64,000 nt of DNA from NCBI RefSeq assembly GCF_017744955.1, contig NZ_JAGIAG010000011.1:1-64000 (forward strand), read 5' to 3'. Each line of letters begins with the position of its first letter. The stretch's first letter is position 1. Both the position numbers and the translations under genes were made by a program. The stretch comes from Dokdonella sp. (GTDB lineage: Bacteria > Pseudomonadota > Gammaproteobacteria > Xanthomonadales > Rhodanobacteraceae). Shown here in pieces: positions 7,894 through 16,825 of this stretch. The notes under the pieces are model-generated. The model was given only the letters and a program-made list of their open reading frames with translations, searched no databases and was not told where the DNA came from.

Positions 7894-10881
7894 ATGCGGA
7901 AGTTCGCTGGATGGATGGCCGCGGGAATCCTCGCAGCGGCCGGCGGCTGGTATTGGCACGCAGCCGAAAGGCCGTTCGCACGCGGAGGGTTCGAAGAAGC
8001 GGAGGAAGGCGGGCGCCCGCCGGTGGAAGGCGACTACTGGGCGACGCGCCTGGCCTACGCCGGCGATCCGCACCACATGCGCTTCGAGCCGACCTGGCTG
8101 CTCGATGCAGCCAAACAGGACAAGCGCATCGCGTCGGCCACGCCGACCGGCAAGCGCAGCTACTCGCGATCGCAGAACCAGGCCTTCGCGCTCGATCCGG
8201 ACGCCTTCACCCTGCTCGGCCCGAAGCCGCTGGTCGGCGAAGGCTTCGGCAACGGCAGCAACGCCGGACGCACGAACGTGATCGTCAGCGATCCGAGCGA
8301 TCCGGCGGTCGCCTGGATCGGCTCCGACGGCGGCGGCGTCTGGAAGACCACCAACTGCTGTTCGGCGGCGACGACCTGGGAAATCAAGACCGACTTTCCC
8401 GAGATCGCCAGCATGGCGATCGGCGACCTCACGCTCGATCCGAACAACCCGGCCGTGCTCTACGCCGGCACCGGCGACCTGCGTTTCGGCTCGTTCTCCT
8501 TCGGCGCGGCCGGCATCCTCAAGAGCACCGACCGTGGCGAGACCTGGAGCCTGCTCGGCCTGGACGTGTTCAATCCGATGTACGGCCCGTCCGCCGGCGG
8601 CTTTCCGCAGTACCAGGCGATCGGCAAGGTGGTGGTCGATCCGAACGATTCCGACAACGTCATCGTCGGCACCAAGACCGGCCTGTACTTCTCCTACGAC
8701 GCCGGCGCGAACTGGGCCGGCCCCTGCTACACCAACGCCTACAACACGGCCACGCCGCCGCAACGCCAGGACATGACCGGCCTGGTCGCGGTGAATCGCA
8801 GCGGCAGCACCGTGCTGTACGCCGCCGTCGGCACGCGCAGCCAGCCGACGCCGGTGCAGCCCGACCTCGTCAACAACGGCGCCAACGGCGTCTATCGCGC
8901 GAACATGCCGGCGAGCGGCTGCCCGGCCGTCTCCGACTGGTCCCTGCTCGCCAACGGTTTCCCCAGCGGCACCGGCAACGGCACGCCGAACACCTCGCGC
9001 GGACGCCTGGAAATCGCCGTCGCGCCGAGCGACTCGATGACGCTCTACGCGATGTTCGCCAACCCGTCCGACAGCGGCATCACCGGCATCTGGAAGACCA
9101 CCGACGGCGGCGACACCTGGGCGCAGACCGGCAAGCCCGGCGATCCGGGTTCGCAGATGTGGTACGACGCCGGCATCACCGTCTCGCCGACCGATCCGAA
9201 CGTCGTCTTCCTCAGCACCGTCGACCTGTACCGCTCGTCCAACGGCGGCACCACCTGGACCAATCTGACCGGAGCCTACGACAACGGCCCGGTGCATCCG
9301 GACAACCATGCGCGCGCGATCGTCGGCGGCGACGCGAACAAGGTGCTCAACGGCAACGACGGCGGCGTCTACTACCTTAGCAACGCGCTGACGGCGACCA
9401 GCTACGACAACGCCAGCTGGATTTCCCTCAACGACACGCTGCCGACGATCGAGGTCTACCACGGCGACATCACGGCCAACTTCGCCACGTCCGCCAGCTC
9501 GGGCGTGACCGCCGGCTTCCAGGACAACGGCAGCGCGGCGGCGGTGTTCTCCGGCACGCCCGCAGCCAGCGCCTGGAACGCGACCAACGGCGCCGACGGT
9601 ATCGTCTCGCGCATCGAGCCGGTGCTCGGCCAGCGCTGGTACTACTCCAGCCAGAACGGCAACGTGGTCGTCAGCACCGACGGGCCGAACGACGCGGACG
9701 CTTTCGCCTCCGGCGACTGGGGCGGCGACACGCTGAGCTTCATCTTCCCGTTCGACATCTACCGCTACGGCGCGCTCGACGTGGCCGGCAGCGGCTGCAC
9801 CAGCACGCAGGGCTGCACGCACCTGATCGCCGGCTCCAATCGCGTGTGGGAAACCACCACCGGCGGCGTCAACGGCGACGGTTGGGCGGCCAAGACCGCC
9901 GACCTGACCAAGGGCTCGCTGCAGGCGCGCTCGTTCATCAATAACGTGCACTATTCCGTCACCGACCCGAGCATCGCCATCGTCGGCACCAACGACGGCA
10001 ACGTGCAGTACGTGTTCGGCCTCGGCACCTCCGGTGCGGCGACGGCGGTCGATGTGACCGACGGCAACGTGGTGCTGCCGAACCGGCCGGTCATGGACGT
10101 CGCCACCGATCCGCTGAACCCGCTGGTCGGCTACGCTGCGATCGGCGGCTTCACCGCGAACGCGCCGGCGACTCCGGGCCACGTGCTGCAGGTGACCTGC
10201 ACCGCACAATGCGCGAGCTTCGACTGGGTCGACAAGAGCGGCAACCTGCCCGACATCCCGGCCAACGCGATCATCGTCAATCCGCACATTCCCAGGCAGG
10301 TCTTCGTCGGCATGGACTGGGGTCTGTACTTCACCGACGACATCACAGCGGCGACGCCGGTCTGGCAGCGCTTCGACAGCCTGCCGCACGTGATGGTCTG
10401 GAGCCTGTCGATCGACCGCGGCTTCACCACCCTGGCCGCCTACACGCGCAGCCGCGGCGTGTGGGCCTGGCCGTTGCCGGTCGGCGAGGTCGGCGAAGGC
10501 GCCGATCTCGCCGTCACGCTGACACCGCCGAGCGGCGTCGAGCCCGGCATGGAGTCGAGCTATACGATCAGCGTGACCAACAACGGTCCCGCCGCGGCGA
10601 CCAACGTGCAGCTGACCAGCGCGCTGCCCGCGGGCCTGACGTTCAAATCCAACAGCGGCGACTGCACGACGGCGTTCCCATGCGCATTCCCGACGCTGGC
10701 CTCCGGCGCGACGCTGGTCGTGACGACCCATGCCTGCGTCGCACGCTCGCTGGCCGGGCCGGTCACGCTCGTCGCCTCGGCGACCTCGGCCAGCACCGAT
10801 CCGGTCGCCGCCAACAACGACGCCAGTGCGGAGGCGCCGCTGATTCCGGTGCTGTTCGCCGACGGCTTCGACTGCCCTTAG
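7894..10881 (+). CDS. Exported Asp-box (BNR/sortilin-like) beta-propeller protein with C-terminal LFADGFD tag
   Basis: 995 residues with an N-terminal hydrophobic signal or anchor (about 5-22). Asp-box motifs recur at about 211 (STDRGETW), 267 (SYDAGANW), 402 (TTDGGDTW) and 448 (SSNGGTTW), the mark of sialidase/VPS10-type propellers. These repeats are structural, and no sialidase Arg triad is evident, so glycosidase activity should not be assumed. A DUF11-like domain follows at about 869-975 (ADLAVTLTPPSGVEPG, YTISVTNNGPAAATNVQ). The protein ends VLFADGFDCP. GGGAGAG sits before the ATG. It is probably a surface or secreted binding protein. Confidence 0.85.
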   Translation: MRKFAGWMAAGILAAAGGWYWHAAERPFARGGFEEAEEGGRPPVEGDYWATRLAYAGDPHHMRFEPTWLLDAAKQDKRIASATPTGKRSYSRSQNQAFALDPDAFTLLGPKPLVGEGFGNGSNAGRTNVIVSDPSDPAVAWIGSDGGGVWKTTNCCSAATTWEIKTDFPEIASMAIGDLTLDPNNPAVLYAGTGDLRFGSFSFGAAGILKSTDRGETWSLLGLDVFNPMYGPSAGGFPQYQAIGKVVVDPNDSDNVIVGTKTGLYFSYDAGANWAGPCYTNAYNTATPPQRQDMTGLVAVNRSGSTVLYAAVGTRSQPTPVQPDLVNNGANGVYRANMPASGCPAVSDWSLLANGFPSGTGNGTPNTSRGRLEIAVAPSDSMTLYAMFANPSDSGITGIWKTTDGGDTWAQTGKPGDPGSQMWYDAGITVSPTDPNVVFLSTVDLYRSSNGGTTWTNLTGAYDNGPVHPDNHARAIVGGDANKVLNGNDGGVYYLSNALTATSYDNASWISLNDTLPTIEVYHGDITANFATSASSGVTAGFQDNGSAAAVFSGTPAASAWNATNGADGIVSRIEPVLGQRWYYSSQNGNVVVSTDGPNDADAFASGDWGGDTLSFIFPFDIYRYGALDVAGSGCTSTQGCTHLIAGSNRVWETTTGGVNGDGWAAKTADLTKGSLQARSFINNVHYSVTDPSIAIVGTNDGNVQYVFGLGTSGAATAVDVTDGNVVLPNRPVMDVATDPLNPLVGYAAIGGFTANAPATPGHVLQVTCTAQCASFDWVDKSGNLPDIPANAIIVNPHIPRQVFVGMDWGLYFTDDITAATPVWQRFDSLPHVMVWSLSIDRGFTTLAAYTRSRGVWAWPLPVGEVGEGADLAVTLTPPSGVEPGMESSYTISVTNNGPAAATNVQLTSALPAGLTFKSNSGDCTTAFPCAFPTLASGATLVVTTHACVARSLAGPVTLVASATSASTDPVAANNDASAEAPLIPVLFADGFDCP

Positions 10882-10890
10882 CCCCGCCGA

Positions 10891-10919
10891 CTCGCCGCCG
10901 CGTGCTGCGCGGCGGCGAG
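10891..10919 (+). terminator. Strong hairpin after the Asp-box gene
   Basis: A perfect 12-bp stem CTCGCCGCCGCG / CGCGGCGGCGAG with a 5-base loop starts 10 bases after the stop codon. There is no T-tract, so it may stabilise the 3' end or act with Rho rather than terminate on its own. Confidence 0.5.
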
Positions 10920-10984
10920 CCTCGTCCGCGCGGCGGCGCTACACTTCCCGTCGCGGCGCAAGGCCGCGCTCCGGCGGAGGACGC

Positions 10985-11413
10985 ATGCTTCAGGTCAAGC
11001 ATCTGCTCGCGGAAAAAGGCAGCGACATCTACTCGGTCGGCCCCGACGCACCCGTCCTCGACGCCATCCGCACCATGGCCGACCACTACATCGGCGCGCT
11101 GCTGGTGATGCGCGGCGACGAGCTCGTCGGCATCGTTTCCGAGCGCGACTACGCGCGCAAGGTGATCCTGATGGGCCGCCACTCCAACGACACGCCGGTC
11201 AGCGAGATCATGTCGCCGAACGTGCTGACGGTCGGCCCCGACGACACCGTGGAAACCTGCATGCGCCTGTGCACCGACCGGCGCGTGCGCCATCTGCCGG
11301 TGGTCGACAGCCGCAAGGTCGTCGGCGTGGTCTCGATCGGCGACCTGGTCAAGGCGTTGATCAGCGAGCAGAGCACGCAGATCGAGCAGTTGCAGCGCTA
11401 CATCGCCGGCTGA
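10985..11413 (+). CDS. CBS domain-pair protein
   Basis: 142 residues made of two CBS motifs (about 8-63 and 73-128), with GIVSERDYARKV and GVVSIGDLVK as the typical ends of each. Stand-alone CBS pairs bind adenine nucleotides (AMP, ATP, SAM) or NADH and act as energy or ligand sensors; the partner is unknown. GGAGG lies 4 bases before the ATG. The next gene starts 6 bases after the stop, suggesting cotranscription. Confidence 0.93.
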   Translation: MLQVKHLLAEKGSDIYSVGPDAPVLDAIRTMADHYIGALLVMRGDELVGIVSERDYARKVILMGRHSNDTPVSEIMSPNVLTVGPDDTVETCMRLCTDRRVRHLPVVDSRKVVGVVSIGDLVKALISEQSTQIEQLQRYIAG

Positions 11414-11419
11414 GCGGGA

Positions 11420-11863
11420 ATGTCGCGAGTTCTGCTCGCCTCATTGGTCGCCGCAGCCGTCTTCGCAATCGCGCAGCTGCTGGAGTTTGGCAACGATTTC
11501 CCATGGCTGCTCGCCGAAAGCGCATTCCTTTTGACCTTCATACGCTTTCATCGGGACCGGGAAGTCGCGCTCGGTCTGCTCGTCATCGGCCTTTATCTGT
11601 TCGGCAGCGGCATACGTGCAGGGTTTCTGGCGCCCCATTCATTGGCCGCCGTGATGTCGCTGGATCCGTCGACGCCTCTGAAATGGCGGAGCGCTACGAC
11701 AGCCGGCTATGCGTTTCTGCTTTGCAGCGCTGGCAGCTACGCATGGAGCGTGCTCGGAGGTGCGCCAATGACGGCCGCTCCGCGCTGGCGAAGAACCCCC
11801 TTGAGCGTCGAATCAGAAGCGCCGGACCACGTGATCCACGTGGATCGGACCAGGAACGACTAG
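11420..11863 (+). CDS. Small membrane protein, unknown function
   Basis: 147 residues with about three hydrophobic helices (roughly 4-20, 50-68, 88-108) and a polar C-terminal tail. Base composition is visibly less GC-rich than its neighbours (for example 11460-11600), which could mean late acquisition or weak constraint. It follows the CBS gene by 6 bases and ends 7 bases before the stop codon of the convergent maiA. No family recognised. The ribosome binding site is weak, so the start is uncertain. Confidence 0.55.
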   Translation: MSRVLLASLVAAAVFAIAQLLEFGNDFPWLLAESAFLLTFIRFHRDREVALGLLVIGLYLFGSGIRAGFLAPHSLAAVMSLDPSTPLKWRSATTAGYAFLLCSAGSYAWSVLGGAPMTAAPRWRRTPLSVESEAPDHVIHVDRTRND

Positions 11864-11870
11864 GTGCGCC

Positions 11871-12548
11871 TCATGCGGCGTCCGGCTGCCGCTCCGGCCG
11901 CGCCGCATCGAATGCCGGCAGCGACAGGCAATGCTCGTTGACGCGCCGGATCGTCGGGAACGGCGCCAGATCCACGCCGAAGCGGTTCGCGTTGTAGACC
12001 TGCGGAATCAGGCAGGCGTCGGCCAGGGTCGGCGTATCGCCGTGGCAACAAAGACCGGTCGCGGCGTCGGTAGCGAGCAGCGCTTCGAAGGCGCGGAATC
12101 CTTCGGCCATCCAGTGCCGCATCCAGGTCTCGCGCACGTCCGCCGCCGCGCCCAGTTCGCGTTCGAGGTACTGCATCGCGCGCAGGTTGTTCAGCGGATG
12201 CACGTCGCAGGCGATCAGCAGCGCGAGCGACCGCACGCGCGCACGCGCGAGCGGGTCGACCGGCAGCAGTCTCGGCGCCGCCGGACCGGCGACTTCGTCG
12301 AGGTATTCCAGGATCGCCAGCGATTGCCGGATCACGTTCGCGCCGTGCACGAGCACCGGCACCGCGTCCATCGGATTCAATGCGTGATGCTCGGCGCCGT
12401 GCTGCTCGCCGCCGTTCCTGACCAGGTGCACCGGCTTCTGCGCGTAGCGCAGTCCTTTCAGGTTCAGGCCGATGCGCACGCGATAGCTGGCGCTCGAGCG
12501 CCAGTAGTCGTGGAGCGTGAAGTCGTCCGGCTCGGCGTCGGCGCTCAT
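11871..12548 (-). CDS. maiA: Maleylacetoacetate isomerase (zeta-class glutathione transferase)
   Basis: 225 residues with an N-terminal thioredoxin-like GST domain carrying SSASYRVRIGLNLKGL, the zeta-class active-site motif (SSxxxRVRIAL), and an alpha-helical C-terminal domain with GDTPTLADACLIPQVYNANRF. It converts 4-maleylacetoacetate to 4-fumarylacetoacetate using glutathione, the penultimate step of tyrosine/homogentisate breakdown. It starts 4 bases after the fah stop codon, so the two are almost certainly translated from one mRNA. Confidence 0.95.
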   Translation of the reverse strand: MSADAEPDDFTLHDYWRSSASYRVRIGLNLKGLRYAQKPVHLVRNGGEQHGAEHHALNPMDAVPVLVHGANVIRQSLAILEYLDEVAGPAAPRLLPVDPLARARVRSLALLIACDVHPLNNLRAMQYLERELGAAADVRETWMRHWMAEGFRAFEALLATDAATGLCCHGDTPTLADACLIPQVYNANRFGVDLAPFPTIRRVNEHCLSLPAFDAARPERQPDAA

Positions 12549-12552
12549 CGCC

Positions 12553-13539
12553 TCACACCGCCTGCTTCGTCACGACCTGCTCGATCGCGCCGAACAGGCT
12601 CTTGCCGGCGGCGTCGGTGATCTCGATGCGCACCGTGTCGCCGAACTTCAGGAACGGCGTCGACGGCTTGCCGTCGCGCAGCGTCTCGACCGTGCGCTGC
12701 TCGGCGAGGCACGAGGCGCCCTTGGAGGTGTCCTCGTTCGCGATGGTGCCAGAGCCGACGATCGTGCCGGCCGACAGCGGCCGCGACTTCGCCGCGTGTG
12801 CGACGAGCTGGGCGAAGTCGAACTGCATGTCGACGCCGCATTCGGCCTCGCCGAACCACTTTCCGTTGATCCAGGTGCGCATCGGCAGGTGCAGCTTGTT
12901 CGCGCGCCAGGCGTCACCGAGCTCGTCCGGCGTGACGAACACCGGCGACAGCGCCGAGCGCGGCTTGGACTGCAGGAAGCCGAAGCCCTTGGCCAGCTCC
13001 GCCGGAATCAGATTGCGCAGGGAGACGTCGTTGACCAGACCGATCAGCTGCACATGCCCCGCCGCATTCTCGGCCGAGACGCCCATCGGCACGTCGTCGG
13101 TGACGACGACGACTTCGGCTTCGAGGTCGATGCCCCAGTCCTCGCTGGCGGCGAGGATCGGATCGCGCGGGCCGTAGAAGCCGGCGCTGGTCGCCTGGTA
13201 CATCAGCGGATCGACGTAGAAGCTCTCCGGCACTTCGGCGCCGCGCGCGCGGCGCACGCGCTCGACGTGCGGCAGGTAGGCGCTGCCGTCGACGAATTCG
13301 TAGGCGCGCGGCAGCGGCGCGGCCAGCGCGGCCGGGTCCAGCGCGAACGCGCCCTCGGCCTTGCCGTCGTTCAAGGCTTCCGACAGCGCGTTCAGCCGTG
13401 GCGCCACGTTCGACCAGTCTTCCAACGCCTGCTGCAACGTCGACGCGATCGCCGTCGCGCGCACCGCGCGCGCGAGATCGCGGCTGACGACGATCAGCGT
13501 GCCGTCGCGGCCGCCTTCCTTGAGACTGCCAAGCTTCAT
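12553..13539 (-). CDS. fah: Fumarylacetoacetate hydrolase
   Basis: 328 residues, the bacterial short form of the FAH family. It has the metal-site core SEDWGIDLEAEVVVVTDDVP, then GLVNDVSLRNLIPAE, QSKPRSALSPVFVTPDEL and SAGTIVGSGTIANED. It cleaves fumarylacetoacetate to fumarate and acetoacetate, the last step of tyrosine catabolism. It sits between hmgA (109 bases upstream) and maiA (4 bases downstream) on the same strand, giving the order hppD-hmgA-fah-maiA. Confidence 0.95.
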   Translation of the reverse strand: MKLGSLKEGGRDGTLIVVSRDLARAVRATAIASTLQQALEDWSNVAPRLNALSEALNDGKAEGAFALDPAALAAPLPRAYEFVDGSAYLPHVERVRRARGAEVPESFYVDPLMYQATSAGFYGPRDPILAASEDWGIDLEAEVVVVTDDVPMGVSAENAAGHVQLIGLVNDVSLRNLIPAELAKGFGFLQSKPRSALSPVFVTPDELGDAWRANKLHLPMRTWINGKWFGEAECGVDMQFDFAQLVAHAAKSRPLSAGTIVGSGTIANEDTSKGASCLAEQRTVETLRDGKPSTPFLKFGDTVRIEITDAAGKSLFGAIEQVVTKQAV

Positions 13540-13648
13540 GGTCGGACTCCGTTTTCGAGGATGTCGCCGATGGTCGCGGCTACTGCGGCGACCGTCTGCG
13601 GGAAGAGTGTGTGTCGATGTCGCGATCCGCGAGTGCCGGGGCTTCCCG

Positions 13649-14947
13649 TCACGCCGCCGGGAAATTCTTGCGCAATCCCTGCCAGCACGCCTGATAGTCG
13701 CGCTGACGATGCGCCGCGTCGATCGCCTGCACGGTCGGGCGGATCACCGCGCGCGATTCGAACATGAAGGCCATCGTGTCCTTGATGTAGTCCGGTTTCG
13801 AGGTGTCCGCCGCGCTCGCCTTCTCGAAGGTCGCCGCGTCCGGACCGTGACCGGTGAAGCTGTTGTGCAGCGAGCAGCCGCCTGGCGCGAACCCTTCGGC
13901 CTTCGCGTCGTAGGCGCCATGGATCAGTCCCATGAACTCGCTGGCGACGTTGCGGTGGAACCACGGCGGACGGAACGTGTCCTGCATCGCCAGCACGCGC
14001 GGCGGGAAGATCACGAAGTCCATGTTGCTGACGCCCTCGTGCTCGCCGGGCGAATGCAGCACGAGGAAGATCGACGGATCGGGATGGTCGTAGCTGATCG
14101 AGCCGATCGTGTTGTGGCGGCGCAGGTCGTACTTGTACGGCGCGTAGTTGCCGTGCCAGCCGACCACGTCGATCGGCGAATGACCGATCGGTGCGCGCCA
14201 CAGGTGGCCCTGGAACTTCGCGACGAGTTCGAAATCCCCTTCGACGTCTTCGTACGCGGCGTTCGGCGCGAGGAAGTCACGCGGATTGGCCAGGCCGTTG
14301 CTGCCGATCGGACCGAGGTCGGGCAGCTTGAGCATCGCGCCGAAGTTCTCGCACACGTAGCCGCGCGAAGGACCGTCCGGCAGCGCGACGCGGAAGCGCA
14401 CGCCGCGCGGAATCACGGCGATCTCGTGGGGAACGACGTCGAGCACGCCGAGTTCGGTCTCGATGTGCAGGCCGCCCTGCTGCGGCACGATCAGCAGTTC
14501 GCCGTCCGCGTCGTAGAACCAGCGGCCCTGCATGTCGCGATCGGCGGCGTACAGATGGATGCCGATGCCGGTCTGCGCGGCCGCCGACCCGTTGCCGGCC
14601 ATCGTGAACAGGCCTTCGACGAAATCGGTCGGCTGCCGCGGCAGCGGCAGCGGGCTCCAGCGCAGCTGGTCCGGCGTGACGGGGCCGTCGCCGAAGTCGT
14701 TGTGGAAGTACGGCTGCGCGAACGGCACGAACGTGCCGTGCATCGCCGCCGGACGGATGCGGTAGAGCCAGCTGCGTCGGTTGGCGTGACGCGGCGCGGT
14801 GAACGCCGTTCCGGACAGCTGCTCGGCGTACAGCCCGTGCGCGACGCGCTGCGGCGAATTGCGCCCGACCGGCAAGGTGCCGGCGACCGCCTCGGTGACG
14901 AACTCGTTGCCGAAGCCGGATTGGTAGCCGTTGCTGACGATCGACAT
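13649..14947 (-). CDS. hmgA: Homogentisate 1,2-dioxygenase
   Basis: 432 residues from ATG at 14947. The non-heme iron ligands fall at H331, E337 (FHRNVASE) and H367 (HNSFTGHGPD), the positions known for the Pseudomonas enzyme. It opens the homogentisate ring to maleylacetoacetate. AGGA sits 10-13 bases before this ATG. A 15-residue upstream extension is open but is encoded by a repeat element (14971-14987), so I rejected it. Between hppD and fah in the tyrosine operon. Confidence 0.97.
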   Translation of the reverse strand: MSIVSNGYQSGFGNEFVTEAVAGTLPVGRNSPQRVAHGLYAEQLSGTAFTAPRHANRRSWLYRIRPAAMHGTFVPFAQPYFHNDFGDGPVTPDQLRWSPLPLPRQPTDFVEGLFTMAGNGSAAAQTGIGIHLYAADRDMQGRWFYDADGELLIVPQQGGLHIETELGVLDVVPHEIAVIPRGVRFRVALPDGPSRGYVCENFGAMLKLPDLGPIGSNGLANPRDFLAPNAAYEDVEGDFELVAKFQGHLWRAPIGHSPIDVVGWHGNYAPYKYDLRRHNTIGSISYDHPDPSIFLVLHSPGEHEGVSNMDFVIFPPRVLAMQDTFRPPWFHRNVASEFMGLIHGAYDAKAEGFAPGGCSLHNSFTGHGPDAATFEKASAADTSKPDYIKDTMAFMFESRAVIRPTVQAIDAAHRQRDYQACWQGLRKNFPAA

Positions 14948-14970
14948 CGGAAGTCTTCCTGCCGGCATCA

Positions 14971-15036
14971 TTCCCGCGATGCGGGAATCCATGGCGTTTC
15001 ATCGCCGCCTCGAAATGGATGCCCGCGTTCGCGGGC
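14971..15036. repeat. Pair of short REP-like palindromes between hppD and hmgA
   Basis: Two CCCGC-type palindromes, TTCCCGCGATGCGGGAA (14971-14987) and GCCCGCGTTCGCGGGC (15021-15036), lie 33 bases apart. Both resemble the dispersed extragenic elements of the 'ATTCCCGCG-TTCGCGGGAATGACG' kind seen in many proteobacteria. They would form hairpins in the hppD-hmgA transcript and may protect or attenuate it. Confidence 0.6.
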
Positions 15037-15099
15037 CTGACGCCGAAATGGTGCGGTGGAAGGAACGAAGGATGCTGCGGTTCGCGTCGAGCGCGGCGA

Positions 15100-16185
15100 T
15101 TACAGCACGCCGCGCTTCATCTGGTCGCGCTCGATCGATTCGAACAGCGCCTGGAAGTTGCCTTCGCCGAAACCCTCGTTGCCCTTGCGCTGGATGATCT
15201 CGAAGAAGATCGGCCCGAACGCGTTCTGGGTGAAGATCTGCAGCAGCTTGCGCTGCTTGGTCTCCGGGTCGGCGTCGATGAGGATCTTGTTTCTGGCCAG
15301 GCGCGGCACGTCCTCGCCGTGGTTCGGCACGCGCACGTCGATGACTTCGAAGTAGGTGTCCGGCGTGTCGAGGAACTCGATGTTCCGCGCGCGCATCGCC
15401 TCGACCGTCGCGTAGATGTCGTCGGTGAACAGCGCGATGTGCTGGATGCCCTCGCCCTTGTAGGCGTCGAGGTATTCGTTGATCTGCGACTTCGGATCGC
15501 TCGATTCATTGAGCGGAATGCGCACGATGCCGTCCGGCGCCGTCATCGCCTTCGAGACCAGGCCGGTCTTGGCGCCCTTGATGTCGAAGTAGCGGATCTC
15601 GCGGAAGTTGAACAGCTTCTCGTAGTAGTCCGACCACTTCTGCATGTTGCCGAAGTAGAGGTTGTGGGTCAGATGGTCGATGAAGGTCAGGCCGAATCCG
15701 GCCGGATTCGACTCGGCGCCCTCGACCGGCACGTAGTCGGCGTAGAGGTCGTCGCGGGCGCGGTCGACCAGGTACAGCATGCAATCGCCGATGCCCTTGA
15801 TGACCGGCGCGTCGACCGCGCGCGTGTCGGCCTTGTCGACGATCTTCTCGCCGCCGTTGGCGAGCACGGCGTCGAGCACTTCGCTCACCGGCTTGTTGAA
15901 GCCGATCGCGAAACCGCAGGCGCTCGGACCGTGCGCGCGTGCGAAGTCGGCCGCGAACGAGTCGGGCGACTCGTTCAGCAGGAAGTTCACCCGGCCCTGG
16001 CGGTACACCGTGATCGGGCGCGACTGGTGGCGCAGCACGGCGGAAAAGCCCATGCGGCGGAAGTAGTCGTGCATGAACTCGCCCTGGCCTTCGGGCGCGG
16101 CGAATTCGACGAACTCGAAGCCGTCGATCCCCATCGGATTGTCGAACGTGGTGACCTGCATGCCGAGATTGGGCTGGGCGTTCAT
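15100..16185 (-). CDS. hppD: 4-Hydroxyphenylpyruvate dioxygenase
   Basis: 361 residues from ATG at 16185, preceded by GGAG at a 7-base spacing. Two vicinal-oxygen-chelate domains are present, with iron ligands H171 (IDHLTHNLYFG), H249 (GIQHIALFTDD) and E329 (GPIFFEIIQRKG). It converts 4-hydroxyphenylpyruvate to homogentisate, the entry reaction of the operon. An upstream in-frame start at 16242 would add 19 residues outside the conserved family and was rejected. Divergent from a MarR gene with palindromic sites between them. Confidence 0.97.
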   Translation of the reverse strand: MNAQPNLGMQVTTFDNPMGIDGFEFVEFAAPEGQGEFMHDYFRRMGFSAVLRHQSRPITVYRQGRVNFLLNESPDSFAADFARAHGPSACGFAIGFNKPVSEVLDAVLANGGEKIVDKADTRAVDAPVIKGIGDCMLYLVDRARDDLYADYVPVEGAESNPAGFGLTFIDHLTHNLYFGNMQKWSDYYEKLFNFREIRYFDIKGAKTGLVSKAMTAPDGIVRIPLNESSDPKSQINEYLDAYKGEGIQHIALFTDDIYATVEAMRARNIEFLDTPDTYFEVIDVRVPNHGEDVPRLARNKILIDADPETKQRKLLQIFTQNAFGPIFFEIIQRKGNEGFGEGNFQALFESIERDQMKRGVL

Positions 16186-16263
16186 GGCGATACTCCGAAA
16201 GATGGGAGGATGCGGCTTCTGACGGCCGCTCCTGCGCGACAATGGATCGACCCGGACAGACTA

Positions 16264-16286
16264 GTTACAATTGAAACCATTTTCAA
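16264..16286. promoter_or_regulatory. Operator-like sites in the hppD / MarR divergent promoter
   Basis: Two overlapping symmetric elements are seen: GTTaCAATTGaAAC (16264-16277) and TTGAAA-CCAT-TTTCAA (16271-16286). On the minus strand TTGAAA (16286-16281), 17 bases and TAGTCT (16263-16258) make a candidate hppD promoter. On the plus strand TACAAT (16266-16271) could be the -10 box of the MarR gene. A MarR dimer bound here would cover both promoters. Confidence 0.5.
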
Positions 16287-16299
16287 GGCGCGCCGCCGC

Positions 16300-16740
16300 A
16301 TGACCGATCACACCCCGCTCGAGCTCGAACGCTTCCTGCCCTACCGGCTGTCGATCCTGTCCAACCGGATCAGCCAGGCGATCGCGCGCGAGTACCAGCA
16401 GCGCTTCGACCTGACCATGACCGAGTGGCGCGTGATCGCGGTGCTGGCGCGCTTCGACGGCGCCGGGCTGTCCGCGCGCGAGGTGGCCGAACGCACCGAG
16501 ATGGACAAGGTCGCAGTCAGCCGCGCGCTGGCGCGCCTGGTCGAGGCCAAGCGCGTCGTGCGCCGCACGCACGACGGTGACAAGCGCCGCTCGGTACTGC
16601 TGCTGTCGGCCAAGGGATGGAAGATCCACGACGTCGTCGCGCCGCTGGCGCGCGAGCACGAGCGCGAACTGCTGGCGCGGCTCGACGCCGACGAGCGACG
16701 CGCGTTGCAGCGCGTGCTCGACAAGTTGGCGCCTGTCTGA
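16300..16740 (+). CDS. MarR-family transcriptional regulator, probable regulator of tyrosine catabolism
   Basis: 146 residues from ATG at 16300. The winged helix-turn-helix is clear: MTEWRVIAVLARFDGAGLSAREVAERTEMDKVAVSRALARLVEAKRVVRR, then the wing HDGDKRRSVLLLS. It lies back to back with hppD with 114 bases between start codons and palindromic sites in the gap. Control of hppD-hmgA-fah-maiA and of itself is the natural inference, with homogentisate or 4-hydroxyphenylpyruvate as possible effector. The reading frame stays open far upstream, but that part is antisense to hppD. Confidence 0.9.
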   Translation: MTDHTPLELERFLPYRLSILSNRISQAIAREYQQRFDLTMTEWRVIAVLARFDGAGLSAREVAERTEMDKVAVSRALARLVEAKRVVRRTHDGDKRRSVLLLSAKGWKIHDVVAPLAREHERELLARLDADERRALQRVLDKLAPV

Positions 16741-16825
16741 AGCGAAGGAGCGAGTTGGAGAAGCGAGGAACGGGGGCTGGTGCGTGCGACTCTCGTTTCT
16801 CACTCCGCCGTTTTCTCGTTCCTCA

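Noticed and set aside
7894..10881. Annotation of the Asp-box protein as a sialidase
   Set aside because: Asp-box repeats are structural and occur in many propellers; the catalytic Arg triad and Tyr/Glu pair could not be identified.
14948..14992. N-terminal extension of homogentisate dioxygenase
   Set aside because: Encoded by a REP-like palindrome, absent from the family, and the ATG at 14947 has a ribosome binding site.
15019..16299. Long upstream extension of the MarR regulator frame
   Set aside because: It is antisense to hppD and lacks MarR features; the regulator starts at 16300.
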